This document shows, piece after piece, positions 23,555 through 32,803 of a stretch of 64,000 nt of DNA. This stretch comes from Arsenicicoccus sp. oral taxon 190. Lineage in GTDB: Bacteria; Actinomycetota; Actinomycetes; Actinomycetales; Dermatophilaceae. Location of the stretch: contig NZ_CP012070.1 in NCBI RefSeq assembly GCF_001189535.1, forward strand, positions 744,001 through 808,000, read 5' to 3'. Every line of letters begins with the position of its first letter. Position 1 is the first letter of the stretch. A program made the translations under genes and the position numbers. Below the pieces are notes generated by a model that worked only from the letters and a program-made list of their open reading frames with translations, was not told the origin of the DNA and did no database searches.

Positions 23555-24724
23555 GTGCCAGAGATGTGGGTGTGGATCCTCGTAGCCGTCGTCGTGCTGC
23601 TCCTCGTCGTCGCCGTGGTGGCCGGACGTGGCCGCCAGCGTGCCGACGCGACCGAGCCGGAGCCGGAGTCGCCGGCCCCCGAGTCGCGGCCCGAGCCTGC
23701 CGCCGAGCCGCGGCGACCCCGCGCGGCGGTCGTGGTCAACCCCACGAAGTTCGACGACGTCGAGCAGGTCCGCGCGGAGATCACCGAGGTCTGCGCGGAG
23801 CTGGGCTGGGACGAGCCGCTGTGGTTCGAGACCACCGAGGACGACCCGGGCTCGGGCCAGACCAAGGAGGCCATGGCGGCCGGGGTCGACGTGATCTGCC
23901 CCCTCGGCGGCGACGGCACCGTGCGCGCCGTCGGCAGCGAGCTGACCGAGGCCCGCTCCACGATCCCCCTCGGGCTGCTGCCCGGCGGCACCGGCAACCT
24001 GCTGGCCCGCAACCTCGACCTGCCCATCGCCTCGCTGCGCGACGCGCTGCTCATCGCCCTGACCGGCGACGACCGGCCCGTCGACGTCGGGCTGCTGACG
24101 GTCACGCCCGTGCCGGTCGACGGCGAGCCGGAGGTCGACGACGCGCCCATCGACGCCGACGCCCTGGCGCCGCAGGACCGCGGCCCGGGCAAGATCCACT
24201 TCCTGGTGATGGCGGGCATGGGATTCGACGCCGACGTGATGGCCGACGCCCCCGAGAAGCTCAAGTCGGCGATGGGGTGGCCCGCCTACCTCGTCTCCGG
24301 GGTCAAGCATCTGTGGGGACCGCAGTTCAAGGCCCACGTCACCACCGACGACGAGGACTTCACCCGTCGCACCCGCAGCGTCCTGATCGGCAACGTCGGC
24401 CGCATCCAGGGGCTGACGCTGATGCCCGAGGCCGAGATCGACGACGGCCACCTGGACGCCCTGGTCCTGTCCCCCACCGGCGGCGTCGGCTGGGGCGCCG
24501 TCGCGCTGCGCCTCGCGACCGCGCAGCGCAAGGGCCACCACCGCGTCACCCACCACACCACCCGCCGCGTCACCGTCGCCGCGGACCGCCACGTCCAGGT
24601 GCAGGTCGACGGCGACACCATCGGGGAGCGCACCCGCATCGAGGCGACCGTCCTGCCCTCGGCCCTGCGCGTCCGCGTCGACCCCAACCGCCCGGCCCCC
24701 TCGGGCGCCTCGGCCGCACGGTGA
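23555..24724 (+). CDS. Diacylglycerol kinase-like lipid kinase (DAGK catalytic domain)
   Basis: A 389-residue protein with an N-terminal membrane anchor (about residues 4-23), an acidic Pro/Glu linker, then a DAGK/YegS-type kinase domain: PLGGDGTVRAVG near 130 and LPGGTGNLLARNL near 150. It phosphorylates diacylglycerol or a related lipid. GTG 23555 lies 6 nt after TAACGT, a leaderless arrangement. The next two genes are PAP2 phosphatases that could reverse the reaction, so the operon may control phosphatidate or polyprenyl-phosphate pools. Confidence 0.87.
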   Translation: MPEMWVWILVAVVVLLLVVAVVAGRGRQRADATEPEPESPAPESRPEPAAEPRRPRAAVVVNPTKFDDVEQVRAEITEVCAELGWDEPLWFETTEDDPGSGQTKEAMAAGVDVICPLGGDGTVRAVGSELTEARSTIPLGLLPGGTGNLLARNLDLPIASLRDALLIALTGDDRPVDVGLLTVTPVPVDGEPEVDDAPIDADALAPQDRGPGKIHFLVMAGMGFDADVMADAPEKLKSAMGWPAYLVSGVKHLWGPQFKAHVTTDDEDFTRRTRSVLIGNVGRIQGLTLMPEAEIDDGHLDALVLSPTGGVGWGAVALRLATAQRKGHHRVTHHTTRRVTVAADRHVQVQVDGDTIGERTRIEATVLPSALRVRVDPNRPAPSGASAAR

Positions 24725-24728
24725 GCCC

Positions 24729-25469
24729 GTGCCCCGACTCCACCGTCACCATCTGGTCCGGCTCGCCCGCGCCGTCGGCACCGCCCTGCTGCTCAGCACC
24801 CCCGTCATCGTGCTCGCCGTGCTGGTGCAGGAGCGGTTCGCGCCGATCATCGACCTCGACGTCCAGGCGATCCGCGACGCGACGGACGTCACCCGGCGCC
24901 ACGACGGCTTCCGCACGGCCCTGATCGTCTGGCAGGAGGTCTGGCAGCCCTGGCGCGCCTACGTCGCCGCCACCGTGGTCTGCCTGTGGACCTGGCTCGC
25001 CAAGGGCATGAAGGCCCGCTCGCTGTGGGCCTTCGTCACGATGATGCTCGGCTGGAACCTCTTCCTGCAGGTCAAGCTGCTCGTCCAGCGCGCGCGCCCG
25101 GTCGTCGACGACCCGGTCTCGCAGGCCCCCGGCTACAGCTTCCCCTCCGGTCACGCCGCCAACACCGCGGCCGTGTGCCTCACCCTCACCGTGCTCCTGT
25201 GGCCCCTCCTGCGCACCCGTATGGAGCGCGCCGTCGCCGTCACCCTCGCCGCCGTCGTCACCGTCACCGTGATGCTCGACCGGGTCTTCCTCGGGGTGCA
25301 CTACCCGTCCGACGTGACGGCGGGCCTGCTGCTGGCGGCGGCCCTGGTCTACGGGTCCTGGCGCGGCTTCGTGCGGCCGAGCGGTGACCACGCCCCCGGC
25401 ATACCGACCGACCCCACCGACCCCACCGGCCCCTCGACCGAGGCGACCACCCGACCAAAGAGGCCCTGA
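24729..25469 (+). CDS. PAP2 family membrane phosphatase
   Basis: 246 residues with about six transmembrane segments and the full PAP2 motif set: KLLVQRARP, SFPSGHAANT and RVFLGVHYPSD. These give the conserved Lys/Arg, the PSGH His and the nucleophilic His-Asp pair, so the enzyme should be active on lipid phosphates (phosphatidate, undecaprenyl diphosphate or similar). Its stop overlaps the ATG of the second PAP2 gene by one base. The C-terminal tail has a short TDPTDPT repeat. Confidence 0.87.
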   Translation: MPRLHRHHLVRLARAVGTALLLSTPVIVLAVLVQERFAPIIDLDVQAIRDATDVTRRHDGFRTALIVWQEVWQPWRAYVAATVVCLWTWLAKGMKARSLWAFVTMMLGWNLFLQVKLLVQRARPVVDDPVSQAPGYSFPSGHAANTAAVCLTLTVLLWPLLRTRMERAVAVTLAAVVTVTVMLDRVFLGVHYPSDVTAGLLLAAALVYGSWRGFVRPSGDHAPGIPTDPTDPTGPSTEATTRPKRP

Positions 25470-26164
25470 TGCCGTTCCTGCTCCGCTACGACCTCGACCG
25501 CTCCCGCCCCCGCGCGGGGGCGGCCTTCAAGGACCTGCTCGTGCGCGCCATCGCGCCGGGCGTCCTGGTCTTCCTGGCGATCTACGGCTTCGGGCTGGCG
25601 CTGATCGGGCCGATGCAGAGCTGGAGCACCGCCGAGGAGCCCATCAGCAAGGACCTCGAGTCCCACCGCACCAGCCTGTGGAACTCCATCACCATGGTGT
25701 GGTCGCACATCGGCAACACGGAGTACGTCATCGGCTTCTGCGTCCTGATGATGCTGCTCGTGTGGTGGCGCACCCGGGAGTGGTGGTTCGCGGTCGTCCC
25801 CGGGATCGCCATCGCGCTGCAGGCCAGCATCTTCGTGGCCGCCACCAACCTGACCGACCGGCCGCGGCCCGAGGTCAGCAAGCTCGACCCGGCGCCCCCG
25901 ACCTCCAGCTACCCCAGCGGGCACGTGGGCGCCTCGACCGCGCTCTACCTCACCCTCGCCTTCATGGCGCACCGCATCGACAACGTCGTGCTGCGCCGTG
26001 TCGTCCAGGTGGTCTGTGTGCTGATCCCGCTGCTCGTGTCCTATGCGCGGCTGTACCGTGGCATGCATCACGCGATCGATGTCGCCGTCGGCCTGCTCAA
26101 CGGCATCGTCTGCGCGGTCCTGGCCTGGCTCTGGTTGCGACGCAAGGAGGCCCGCTCGTCATGA
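25469..26164 (+). CDS. Second PAP2 family membrane phosphatase
   Basis: 231 residues, about 30% or less similar by eye to the preceding PAP2 protein. It keeps RPRP, SSYPSGHVGAST and ARLYRGMHHAID, but the first motif (TNLTDRPRP) lacks the usual leading Lys. The two are therefore diverged, not a recent duplication, and may have different substrates. It is translationally coupled on both sides (TGATG overlap before, ATGA after). Confidence 0.85.
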   Translation: MPFLLRYDLDRSRPRAGAAFKDLLVRAIAPGVLVFLAIYGFGLALIGPMQSWSTAEEPISKDLESHRTSLWNSITMVWSHIGNTEYVIGFCVLMMLLVWWRTREWWFAVVPGIAIALQASIFVAATNLTDRPRPEVSKLDPAPPTSSYPSGHVGASTALYLTLAFMAHRIDNVVLRRVVQVVCVLIPLLVSYARLYRGMHHAIDVAVGLLNGIVCAVLAWLWLRRKEARSS

Positions 26165-26625
26165 TCGCCCTGCACCACTACCACTTCGAGCACGTGTGGC
26201 AGGTGCCCCTCCCGCTCGAGCAGGCCTATGCCGTGCTCGACGACGTCGACAGCTATGCCGCGTGGTGGCCGCAGATCCGCAGCTGTCAGCCCCTCGACGG
26301 CGACCGGCGCCGGCTCGGCATCCGGTCGCTGCTGCCGGTCACCCTCGACGTCGTGCTCACCGGACAGGTCGGCGACCTCGACCAGGGGGTGCTGCGGGTC
26401 GGGCTGTCCGAAGACCTCGAGGGCTACGCCCAGTGGCAGCTGAGCTGGCAGGGCGACACGACGACCGCGGCCCGCTGGACCCAGGACGTGCACCTCACCC
26501 ACGAGAAGCTGCAGCGCCTGCCGATCACCAGCCACCGGCTGCTGCGGCTCAACCACGCCCACATGATGCGGTCCGGCGAGGCCGGCCTGCGCCGCTGGCT
26601 GGAGCGGCGGCCGGTCACCGCCTGA
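26161..26625 (+). CDS. SRPBCC superfamily (START/polyketide cyclase-like) protein
   Basis: 154 residues with the helix-grip pattern: HYHFEHVWQVPLPLEQAYAVLDDVDSY then WWPQIRSC and a C-terminal amphipathic helix. Proteins of this fold bind hydrophobic ligands in a deep cavity. It is the last gene of the kinase-PAP2-PAP2 operon, with a 4-bp overlap, so a lipid ligand is a reasonable inference. Confidence 0.78.
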   Translation: MIALHHYHFEHVWQVPLPLEQAYAVLDDVDSYAAWWPQIRSCQPLDGDRRRLGIRSLLPVTLDVVLTGQVGDLDQGVLRVGLSEDLEGYAQWQLSWQGDTTTAARWTQDVHLTHEKLQRLPITSHRLLRLNHAHMMRSGEAGLRRWLERRPVTA

Positions 26626-26642
26626 CCGCGTCTCAGGCAGTC

Positions 26643-27329
26643 TCAGAGCCGCGTCATCTGCTGCGCGGTGATGCCGTGGCGGTCGACCCGGTAGACCTTG
26701 GCGGCGTCGCGCTCGGCGACGCAGGCCTGCACCTTGCCGTCCAGGACGTGCAGGGCAGCCCCGTCGTCGGCGGCCCACCCGACGGGCAGCTCGCCCTCGC
26801 GTACCCAGCTGAGGAACTGCGGCGCCCGCTCCGCCTCGGAGTCGAAGTGCGGGGAGAAGGACCCGCGCACGAAGCCCAGGCCGCCGCGCCACGCGTCGAT
26901 GCCGCCGAAGGAGTCGGTGGTGCAGCCCTCGCACCAGACGTTGGCGCCCGCGCTCACGCCGGCGAAGACGACGTCGCGCTCGGCCCGCAGGTCCCGGACC
27001 GCCTGGCTGACGCCGTGCGCGTCCCACAGCGCGACGAGGTTGACGGTCGAGCCGCCGCCGACGTAGAGCAGGTCGATGTCGCCGAAGCGCTCCAGCGCGT
27101 GCCGCGCGTCCTCCCACAGCGTCAGCACCATCGTCTGGACCCCGAGGGACCCGAAGGCCGTCAGGAACCGGTGGATGTACTGCGGGTCGTCCGCCGACGC
27201 GGTCGGCGCGAAGCACACGAGCGGGTTGTCCTTGCCGGTCAGCTCGAGGGCGTAGCGGTCGAGCGCCGTGGCTGCGTTGTCCGGCGACTGTGAGAAGCCG
27301 CCACCACCCATGCAGAGGATGTGCGTCAT
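26643..27329 (-). CDS. Peptidase S51 family (dipeptidase E-like) protein
   Basis: 228 residues. The nucleophile Ser lies in GVSAGANVWCEG (about residue 124), and His in SFSPHFDSE is the probable partner, as in alpha-aspartyl dipeptidase PepE. The glycine-rich start ILCMGGGGFSQSP is typical of the family. TAGGGT 6 nt before ATG 27329 predicts a leaderless mRNA. It lies 9 bp from the convergent-side pheA stop on the same strand and is transcribed after pheA. Confidence 0.85.
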   Translation of the reverse strand: MTHILCMGGGGFSQSPDNAATALDRYALELTGKDNPLVCFAPTASADDPQYIHRFLTAFGSLGVQTMVLTLWEDARHALERFGDIDLLYVGGGSTVNLVALWDAHGVSQAVRDLRAERDVVFAGVSAGANVWCEGCTTDSFGGIDAWRGGLGFVRGSFSPHFDSEAERAPQFLSWVREGELPVGWAADDGAALHVLDGKVQACVAERDAAKVYRVDRHGITAQQMTRL

Positions 27330-27338
27330 GGCTCGACC

Positions 27339-28304
27339 CTAGCCAGCGCGCGCAGAGCCCGCCTGCCCGGGGGTGGCCTGCGGGGTGCGCAGCGCGTGCA
27401 GCCAGTCCCGGGCCGCCACGAAGTCGTCGTCGCTGGTGCCCAGCTCGACCGTCGCGGCGAGCCGGTCGGCGCGCGGGTAGGACCCCAGGTAGCGGACGTC
27501 GGCGCAGACCCGCCGCAGCCCCATGAGCGCCTCGCCGACGCGCTCGTCGGCCAGGTGGCCCTCCACGTCGATGGAGAAGCAGTAGCGCCCCATCCCCTCG
27601 CCGGTCGGGCGGGACTCGAGCCGGGTCAGGTTGATGCCCCGCGCCGCGAACTGCTCGAGCAGCGTCAGCAGGCCACCGGGGTGGTCGGCGCGCTGGAAGA
27701 GCACCATGGTCGTCTTGTCCGCGCCCGTCGGGGCGGGAGCCTCCCCCGGCCGCGCCACGAGCACGAATCGGGTCACGGCCCCGGCGTTGTCGCCGATGTC
27801 GCTCGCCAGGACCTGCAGCCCGTGGACGGTGGCGGCGACGGGCGCGCACACGGCCGCGTCATACGGGCTGTCGTCGCCGGAGGCGAGCCCCGCCGCGGCT
27901 GCCGCCGTCGACAGGGTCGGGACGTATGTCGGCTCCGGCCGCCTCCTAGACATCCAGCCGCGCACCTGGGCCCAGGCGTGGGAGTGGGTGCCGACCGCGC
28001 GGACGTCGGCCAGGGTGGTGCCGGCCCGGGCGGCGAGGACGAAGGTGATCGGCACGAGGATCTCGCCGATGACGACGAGCGGGTCGCCGGTGGCGAGGGC
28101 GTCGAGGGTGGCCGAGACGCCGCCCTCGACGGAGTTCTCGATCGGGACGACCGCGGCGTCCACGTCACCCGCCCGCAGCGCCGCCAGCGCCGCGTCGACG
28201 GACCCGTAGGGCACCCGCTCCGCGTCGGGCGCCGAGGCCTCGGGGCGCTGCAGCAGCGCCTGCTCGGTGAACGTGCCGGCCGGCCCGAGGTAGGCGTAGC
28301 GCAT
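27339..28304 (-). CDS. pheA: Prephenate dehydratase
   Basis: Converts prephenate to phenylpyruvate in phenylalanine synthesis. The 321-residue protein has the catalytic domain (GPAGTFTEQALL, PIENSVEGGVSATLDAL, GAVTRFVLVAR with the essential Thr-Arg-Phe) and a C-terminal ACT domain (LTRLESRPTGEG, RYCFSIDVEGH) for feedback inhibition by phenylalanine. No chorismate mutase domain is fused. ATG 28304 follows a purine-rich GGGAGAGGGAG ribosome site. Confidence 0.95.
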   Translation of the reverse strand: MRYAYLGPAGTFTEQALLQRPEASAPDAERVPYGSVDAALAALRAGDVDAAVVPIENSVEGGVSATLDALATGDPLVVIGEILVPITFVLAARAGTTLADVRAVGTHSHAWAQVRGWMSRRRPEPTYVPTLSTAAAAAGLASGDDSPYDAAVCAPVAATVHGLQVLASDIGDNAGAVTRFVLVARPGEAPAPTGADKTTMVLFQRADHPGGLLTLLEQFAARGINLTRLESRPTGEGMGRYCFSIDVEGHLADERVGEALMGLRRVCADVRYLGSYPRADRLAATVELGTSDDDFVAARDWLHALRTPQATPGQAGSARAG

Positions 28305-28332
28305 GCCCACTCCCTCTCCCTCTGTGTGCCCC

Positions 28333-28379
28333 GATCGTGGACGTCTTGGGCGCGCTCGCGACACAAGACGTCCACGATC
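28333..28379. terminator. Perfect 16-bp hairpin after the NatAB-like operon
   Basis: GATCGTGGACGTCTTG (28333-28348) pairs exactly with CAAGACGTCCACGATC (28364-28379) around a 15-nt loop. It lies 6 bp beyond the permease stop on the minus strand and upstream of pheA. No U-tract follows, as is common for actinobacterial terminators. The stem could also be a binding site. Confidence 0.7.
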
Positions 28380-28384
28380 ATGGC

Positions 28385-29680
28385 TCAGTCGGCGGAGCGG
28401 AGCGCCTGCTTGAACGTCATCCGAGACGAGGTCTGCATCAGCGAGCGGCGGTACATCCGCTCCCCGAGCACGATGGCCACCGCGGCGAAGGCGATCGTCA
28501 GCGCGAGCGCCAGCAGGCCCTCCCACCAGGCGGCCGACCCGTCGTAGAGCCGCCCCGGCATGATCATCGAGGAGATCACCGGGATGTAGGACAGGGCCGC
28601 CTTGACGCTGCCCTGCGCTCCGATCGACCCGAAGAAGCCCAGCACGAGCACCATCGTCAGCGGCGTCGTGGTCTGCTGCAGGTCCTCGTTGCGCGTGGCG
28701 AGCGAGCCCGCCACGGCCCAGATGCACGACAGGGCGAGGAAGCCGGCGAGGAAGAACGCGATGTACCAGACCGCGCTGCCCGCCAGGCCGGTCAGCATCG
28801 CCTTGTAGGGCGTGAACGACACCCCGATCAGGCCGATGCCCAGGTAGAGCACGATCTGCGCCGTCGCCATGATCGTGTTGCCCACGACCTTGCCGGCCAG
28901 CAGCTGCCGGACCGGGATCGCCGACGCAAGGATCTCCACGATGCGCGACTGCTTCTCCTCGATGACCGACTGGGCGATCTGCATCCCGAACATCAGCGCC
29001 GCCATGTAGAACAGCGCCGCGAAGATCCCGCCGAGGACCAGCTGAGCGACGCTCTGGACCTGGTCCTTGCCGGACAGCCCGGCCGTGGTCACAGTCGTCT
29101 GCTGGGCGATCGCCTGGGGAGTGGTCCCGGCCTTGGCGGCGGTCTGGGCGAGGACCTGGGCGTTGACCACCTGACGCACGTAGGTGGGGATGCGATCCGA
29201 CGGCTCGTCGTTGCCGGCGACCTGCCAGCCCTGGCCGTGCTGGACCAGCAGCAGGTCGGCCTTGTCGTCGAGGACGAGCTGTCGGCCGGCGGCCTCGTCG
29301 GCGGCCTGCACGACCTTGAGGGAGTCACCGTCCCCCTGGCCGCCCTGGTCCTCCTTGCCCGCCATGGCCTTGCCCACGGACTCGGCCAGCGACCGGCCCT
29401 CGGCGCTGACGACCGCGACGGTCGTCGTGCTGGACCGGGACGCCATCCACGCCTGGAAGCCCATCATGGCCAGGATCAGCACCATCGTGACGACCGTGCT
29501 CATGATGAAGTTGCGGTCCCGCACCTTGACGGCCATCTCCCGGCCCGCCACGAGCTGCCACGCGTCGCGCGGGGCGTGCTGGGCCTGCGGGTCCTGCCGG
29601 TCCTGCCGAGTCTGCCGGTCCTGCCGGTCCTGCTCGGACTGATGGGACTGCCGCGTCTGCTGGGTCTTCGTGCTGCTCAT
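28385..29680 (-). CDS. ABC-2 type permease, NatB-like
   Basis: 431 residues. Topology: cytoplasmic Gln/Asp/Arg-rich tail (residues 10-35, tandem RQDRQ-like units), one helix near 60-80, an external domain of about 150 residues, then five helices with the ABC-2 core EEKQSRIVEILASAIPVRQLLAGK. This is the layout of NatB-type sodium or peptide exporters. The gene overlaps the ATPase stop upstream by 4 bp. The repetitive tail is encoded by CTGCCGGTC-like repeats near 29594-29640. Confidence 0.87.
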   Translation of the reverse strand: MSSTKTQQTRQSHQSEQDRQDRQTRQDRQDPQAQHAPRDAWQLVAGREMAVKVRDRNFIMSTVVTMVLILAMMGFQAWMASRSSTTTVAVVSAEGRSLAESVGKAMAGKEDQGGQGDGDSLKVVQAADEAAGRQLVLDDKADLLLVQHGQGWQVAGNDEPSDRIPTYVRQVVNAQVLAQTAAKAGTTPQAIAQQTTVTTAGLSGKDQVQSVAQLVLGGIFAALFYMAALMFGMQIAQSVIEEKQSRIVEILASAIPVRQLLAGKVVGNTIMATAQIVLYLGIGLIGVSFTPYKAMLTGLAGSAVWYIAFFLAGFLALSCIWAVAGSLATRNEDLQQTTTPLTMVLVLGFFGSIGAQGSVKAALSYIPVISSMIMPGRLYDGSAAWWEGLLALALTIAFAAVAIVLGERMYRRSLMQTSSRMTFKQALRSAD

Positions 29681-30558
29681 GCCGTCACCTCACGGTAGAT
29701 CTCGCTCAGGGAGGGTCGCACGCGGGCGAACTCGACCACCGGGCCGCGTGCGAGGGCCTCGGTGAGCAGGGTGCGGTCGGCGCCGGCCTCGACCAGCTCC
29801 AGGACAGCGCTCGACCCGTCCACGTCGACGACGTGCAGGCCCGGCAGTCCCCGGACCCACCCGGCGTCGCCGCCCAGGACGATGCGGTGACGCTGCGGCC
29901 CCCTCGCCCGCAGCGCGTCCGCCGTGCCCTGGGCGACGACGCGGCCCTTGCTCAGCACGACCATGCCGTCGCAGAGACGGTCCACGAGGTCGAGCTGATG
30001 GCTGGAGAAGAGCACCGGCACGCCCGCGCGGGTGTGCTCGCGCAGCAGGTCGACCATCGTGTCGACGCTGGTCGGGTCCAGCCCGCTGAACGGCTCGTCG
30101 AGGATCAGCGCCTGCGGCCGGCTCATCACCGCCGCGGCGATCTGCACCCGCTGCTGGTTGCCGAGGGACAGCGACTCCAGCTTGTCCTTGGCGCGCTCCC
30201 CCAGACCGAACCGGTCCAGGTGCTCGGCCGTCGCCCGCTGAGCGTCCTGCCGGGACATCCCGTGCAGCCGCGCCAGGTAGACGAGCTGGTCGGCGATGCC
30301 CTGCTTGGGGTAGAGCCCCCGCTCCTCGGGCATGTAGCCGAACCGCCGCCGGTCCGCCGTCGTCGCCGGGCGCCCCTCCCACAGCACCTCCCCGGCGTGG
30401 ATCTGCAGCAGCCCCATGATCATCCGCATGGTCGTGGTCTTACCGGCGCCGTTGCCGCCGACGAAGCCGATCAGCTGACCCCGCGGCACGGCGAAGGACA
30501 CCCCGTCGACCGCGGTGACGTCACCGAAGCGGCGGGTCAGGCCCTGGATCTCGAGCAC
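29677..30558 (-). CDS. ABC transporter ATP-binding protein, NatA-like
   Basis: 293 residues with Walker A GGNGAGKTTTMRM, signature SLGNQQRVQIAAAV, Walker B ALILDEPFSGLDP and the segment FGYMPEERGLYPKQ typical of NatA-type ATPases. GTG 30558 (MLEIQGLTRRFG) is chosen because GGAGGGG precedes it by 6 nt; the in-frame region upstream is not conserved. It works with the permease encoded next. A two-component system lies just upstream on the same strand and might control it. Confidence 0.9.
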   Translation of the reverse strand: MLEIQGLTRRFGDVTAVDGVSFAVPRGQLIGFVGGNGAGKTTTMRMIMGLLQIHAGEVLWEGRPATTADRRRFGYMPEERGLYPKQGIADQLVYLARLHGMSRQDAQRATAEHLDRFGLGERAKDKLESLSLGNQQRVQIAAAVMSRPQALILDEPFSGLDPTSVDTMVDLLREHTRAGVPVLFSSHQLDLVDRLCDGMVVLSKGRVVAQGTADALRARGPQRHRIVLGGDAGWVRGLPGLHVVDVDGSSAVLELVEAGADRTLLTEALARGPVVEFARVRPSLSEIYREVTA

Positions 30559-30684
30559 CTCGCACCCCTCCTCGAGCGAGCGGTTGCGGGAACGGGCTCC
30601 CGGCATACGACCTGCTCGCACGAGCCAATCTAGGAGTGGGGCGACGCGGTGCACCTCCCCCCGGGGGAGGATCTGCGCGGTGGG

Positions 30685-31371
30685 CTACTCCCCCGGCTGG
30701 ATGAGACCGGACTCGTAGGCGAGGACGACCGCCTGGACCCGGTCGCGCAGGTGCAGCTTGGCGAAGCAGCTGGACACGTGGGTCTTGACCGTCGCCTCCC
30801 CCACGAAGAGCTGCGCCGCGATCTCGGCGTTGGACAGCCCGCGGGCGACGAGCGTCAGGACCTCGCGCTCGCGCTCGGTGAGCACGTCCAGGCCCGTATG
30901 CCGAGCCGGCGGGGCCGCCGCCCCCGCCGCCGCCGGGTCCGGGGCCGCCGTCATCTGGGCGATGACCCGCCGGGTCACCTCGGGGGCGAGCAGCGCGTGG
31001 CCGTGGCCGACGGCGCGGACGGCGTCGACGAGCTGGTCGGGGTCGGCGTTCTTGAGCAGGAAGCCGGAGGCGCCGGCGCGGAGCCCGTCGAAGAGGTAGT
31101 CGTCGTTGTCGAAGGTGGTGAGGATGAGGACCTTGGCGAGGCCGTCGGCGGCGATGGCGCGGGTGGCCTCGATGCCGTCCATGACGGGCATCTGCACGTC
31201 CATCAGCACGACGTCGGGGCGCAGGGCGCGGGCCTGCTCGACGGCCAGCCGGCCGTCGGCGGCCTCGCCGACCACCTCGAGGTCGTCCTCCACCGACAGC
31301 ATCAGCCGAAACCCGCTGCGCACCAGCGCCTGGTCGTCGGCCAGCAGCACCCGCAGTCGCTCGTCCCCCAT
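30685..31371 (-). CDS. NarL/FixJ family response regulator
   Basis: 228 residues. The receiver domain (1-120) has the acidic pair ADDQ, phospho-acceptor Asp in VVLMDVQMP (about residue 55) and Lys in LLKNA. The LuxR-type helix-turn-helix (165-225) reads LTEREREVLTLVARGLSNAEIA. ATG 31371 has TAGGGT 7 nt upstream. The partner histidine kinase ends 31 bp upstream on the same strand. Confidence 0.92.
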   Translation of the reverse strand: MGDERLRVLLADDQALVRSGFRLMLSVEDDLEVVGEAADGRLAVEQARALRPDVVLMDVQMPVMDGIEATRAIAADGLAKVLILTTFDNDDYLFDGLRAGASGFLLKNADPDQLVDAVRAVGHGHALLAPEVTRRVIAQMTAAPDPAAAGAAAPPARHTGLDVLTEREREVLTLVARGLSNAEIAAQLFVGEATVKTHVSSCFAKLHLRDRVQAVVLAYESGLIQPGE

Positions 31372-31402
31372 GCGAGCCACCCTACCGACGGCGGTCGTCG
31401 CG

Positions 31403-32803
31403 TCAGCCGGGCAGGGGGAAACGGACCCGCACCCGGTAGCCACCGGTCGCCCGCGGCCCGATCTCCGAGGTGCCGCCGTGGGAGGCGATCCGCTCGCGCA
31501 TCCCGAGCAGGCCCAGCCCCGACCCGGACGTGCCGGTCCGCGGCCGCCCCTCGTCCAGCACCTCCGCCTCGACGTAGCGGTGGCCTCCCTGCGCCCCCAG
31601 CCGCACCACCACGCTTGCGGCGTGGGCCGTGGAGTGGCGCCGCACGTTGGCGAGGGCCTCCTGGACGGTCCGGTAGACCGACAACCCCACCGGCATCGGC
31701 ACCTCGGTGAGCGCCCCCGGCCGGTCCTCCACGACCTGGTAGGTCACGGCGAAGCCGGGGCCCGCCGCCTCCTGCACCAGGGTCGCGACCTGCTCGACCC
31801 CCGGCTGCGGCGCACGGTCCTCGGAGCCGGGCCCGGCGTCCGATGCGGCCCCCGGCCCTGACCCGGCGCCGTCGGCGCCACGGTCGGTGCGCCGGTCGGT
31901 GCGCCGCAGCGTGCCGAGCAGCCCGCGCATCTCCCCGACGGCCTGCCGCGACGACTCCTCGACGTGGGTCAGCGCGTCCGCCGCGGCCTGCGGGTTGCGG
32001 TCCAGGACCCGGCGCGCCGCGGCCGCCTGCACCCCCATCACCGAGACGTGGTGGGCCACGACGTCGTGCAGCTCGCGGGCGATCCGCAGCCGCTCCTCGA
32101 CGACCTTGCGGTCGGCGAGCTCGTCGGCCTGCTCGGCCAGCTGACGCGACTGGTCCTCCAGCAGGGCCCGGGAGCGGGCCTGGCGCCACGCGGCCTGACC
32201 ACCGACGATGCCGCCGCCGAAGTAGACGGCGTTCATCACCACGTCGAGGGCCACGGCGGCCGGGATCTGCGGGAAGAGCCCGCTCGGCGGCTTCGCGTCG
32301 CGGCTGCGGTCGAGCATCTCCTGCACCGCGGTGCCGAGGGCGTACTGCCACGCGATCCACCCGAACATCAGCACCAGCACGCCGCCGACCATGGCGAGCA
32401 TCGGGCGGCGGTTGCGGGCCCACGCGACGGCCGTGAAGAGGGCGAAGACGTAGACGCACTGCATCGTGAACCCGCGCATGACCTCGGGCACCGTGATCCC
32501 GACGAAGAACATGTGCAGCATCAGGCCGCCCCCGACGAGGAGCGGGTGGCTGCGGCGCCATACGAGCGGGACGGTCCCGAGCGCGATGAGCAGGTGCTGC
32601 ACCCACCAGGGGTGGTCGACGTACCTCGGGTCGGCGACGCTGCGCAGCAGCTCCATCCCGACCGCGCCCCACACCCAGGTGGCGAGGGCGACCCACACGT
32701 CGTTGCGGCGCTGCCGGGCGGTGGGCGCGGGGCGCTCCCACTCGTCGTCGACCGCGAAGAAGGCACCGAGCCGCTCCGCGACGGAGGTGCTCGTCCGGGA
32801 CAT
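31403..32803 (-). CDS. Sensor histidine kinase of the DesK/NarX-like HisKA_3 class
   Basis: 466 residues. Five or six transmembrane helices (about 35-215), a dimerisation and phosphotransfer domain with the His in EERLRIARELHDVVAHHVSVM (about 260), then a HATPase with N box QEALANVRRHS and G box GSGLGLLGMRER. A linker of about 40 residues rich in Gly/Asp/Ala (GADGAGSGPGAASD) lies between the helices and the ATPase. ATG 32803 follows TAGGCT by 7 nt. Pairs with the regulator at 30685. Confidence 0.92.
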   Translation of the reverse strand: MSRTSTSVAERLGAFFAVDDEWERPAPTARQRRNDVWVALATWVWGAVGMELLRSVADPRYVDHPWWVQHLLIALGTVPLVWRRSHPLLVGGGLMLHMFFVGITVPEVMRGFTMQCVYVFALFTAVAWARNRRPMLAMVGGVLVLMFGWIAWQYALGTAVQEMLDRSRDAKPPSGLFPQIPAAVALDVVMNAVYFGGGIVGGQAAWRQARSRALLEDQSRQLAEQADELADRKVVEERLRIARELHDVVAHHVSVMGVQAAAARRVLDRNPQAAADALTHVEESSRQAVGEMRGLLGTLRRTDRRTDRGADGAGSGPGAASDAGPGSEDRAPQPGVEQVATLVQEAAGPGFAVTYQVVEDRPGALTEVPMPVGLSVYRTVQEALANVRRHSTAHAASVVVRLGAQGGHRYVEAEVLDEGRPRTGTSGSGLGLLGMRERIASHGGTSEIGPRATGGYRVRVRFPLPG

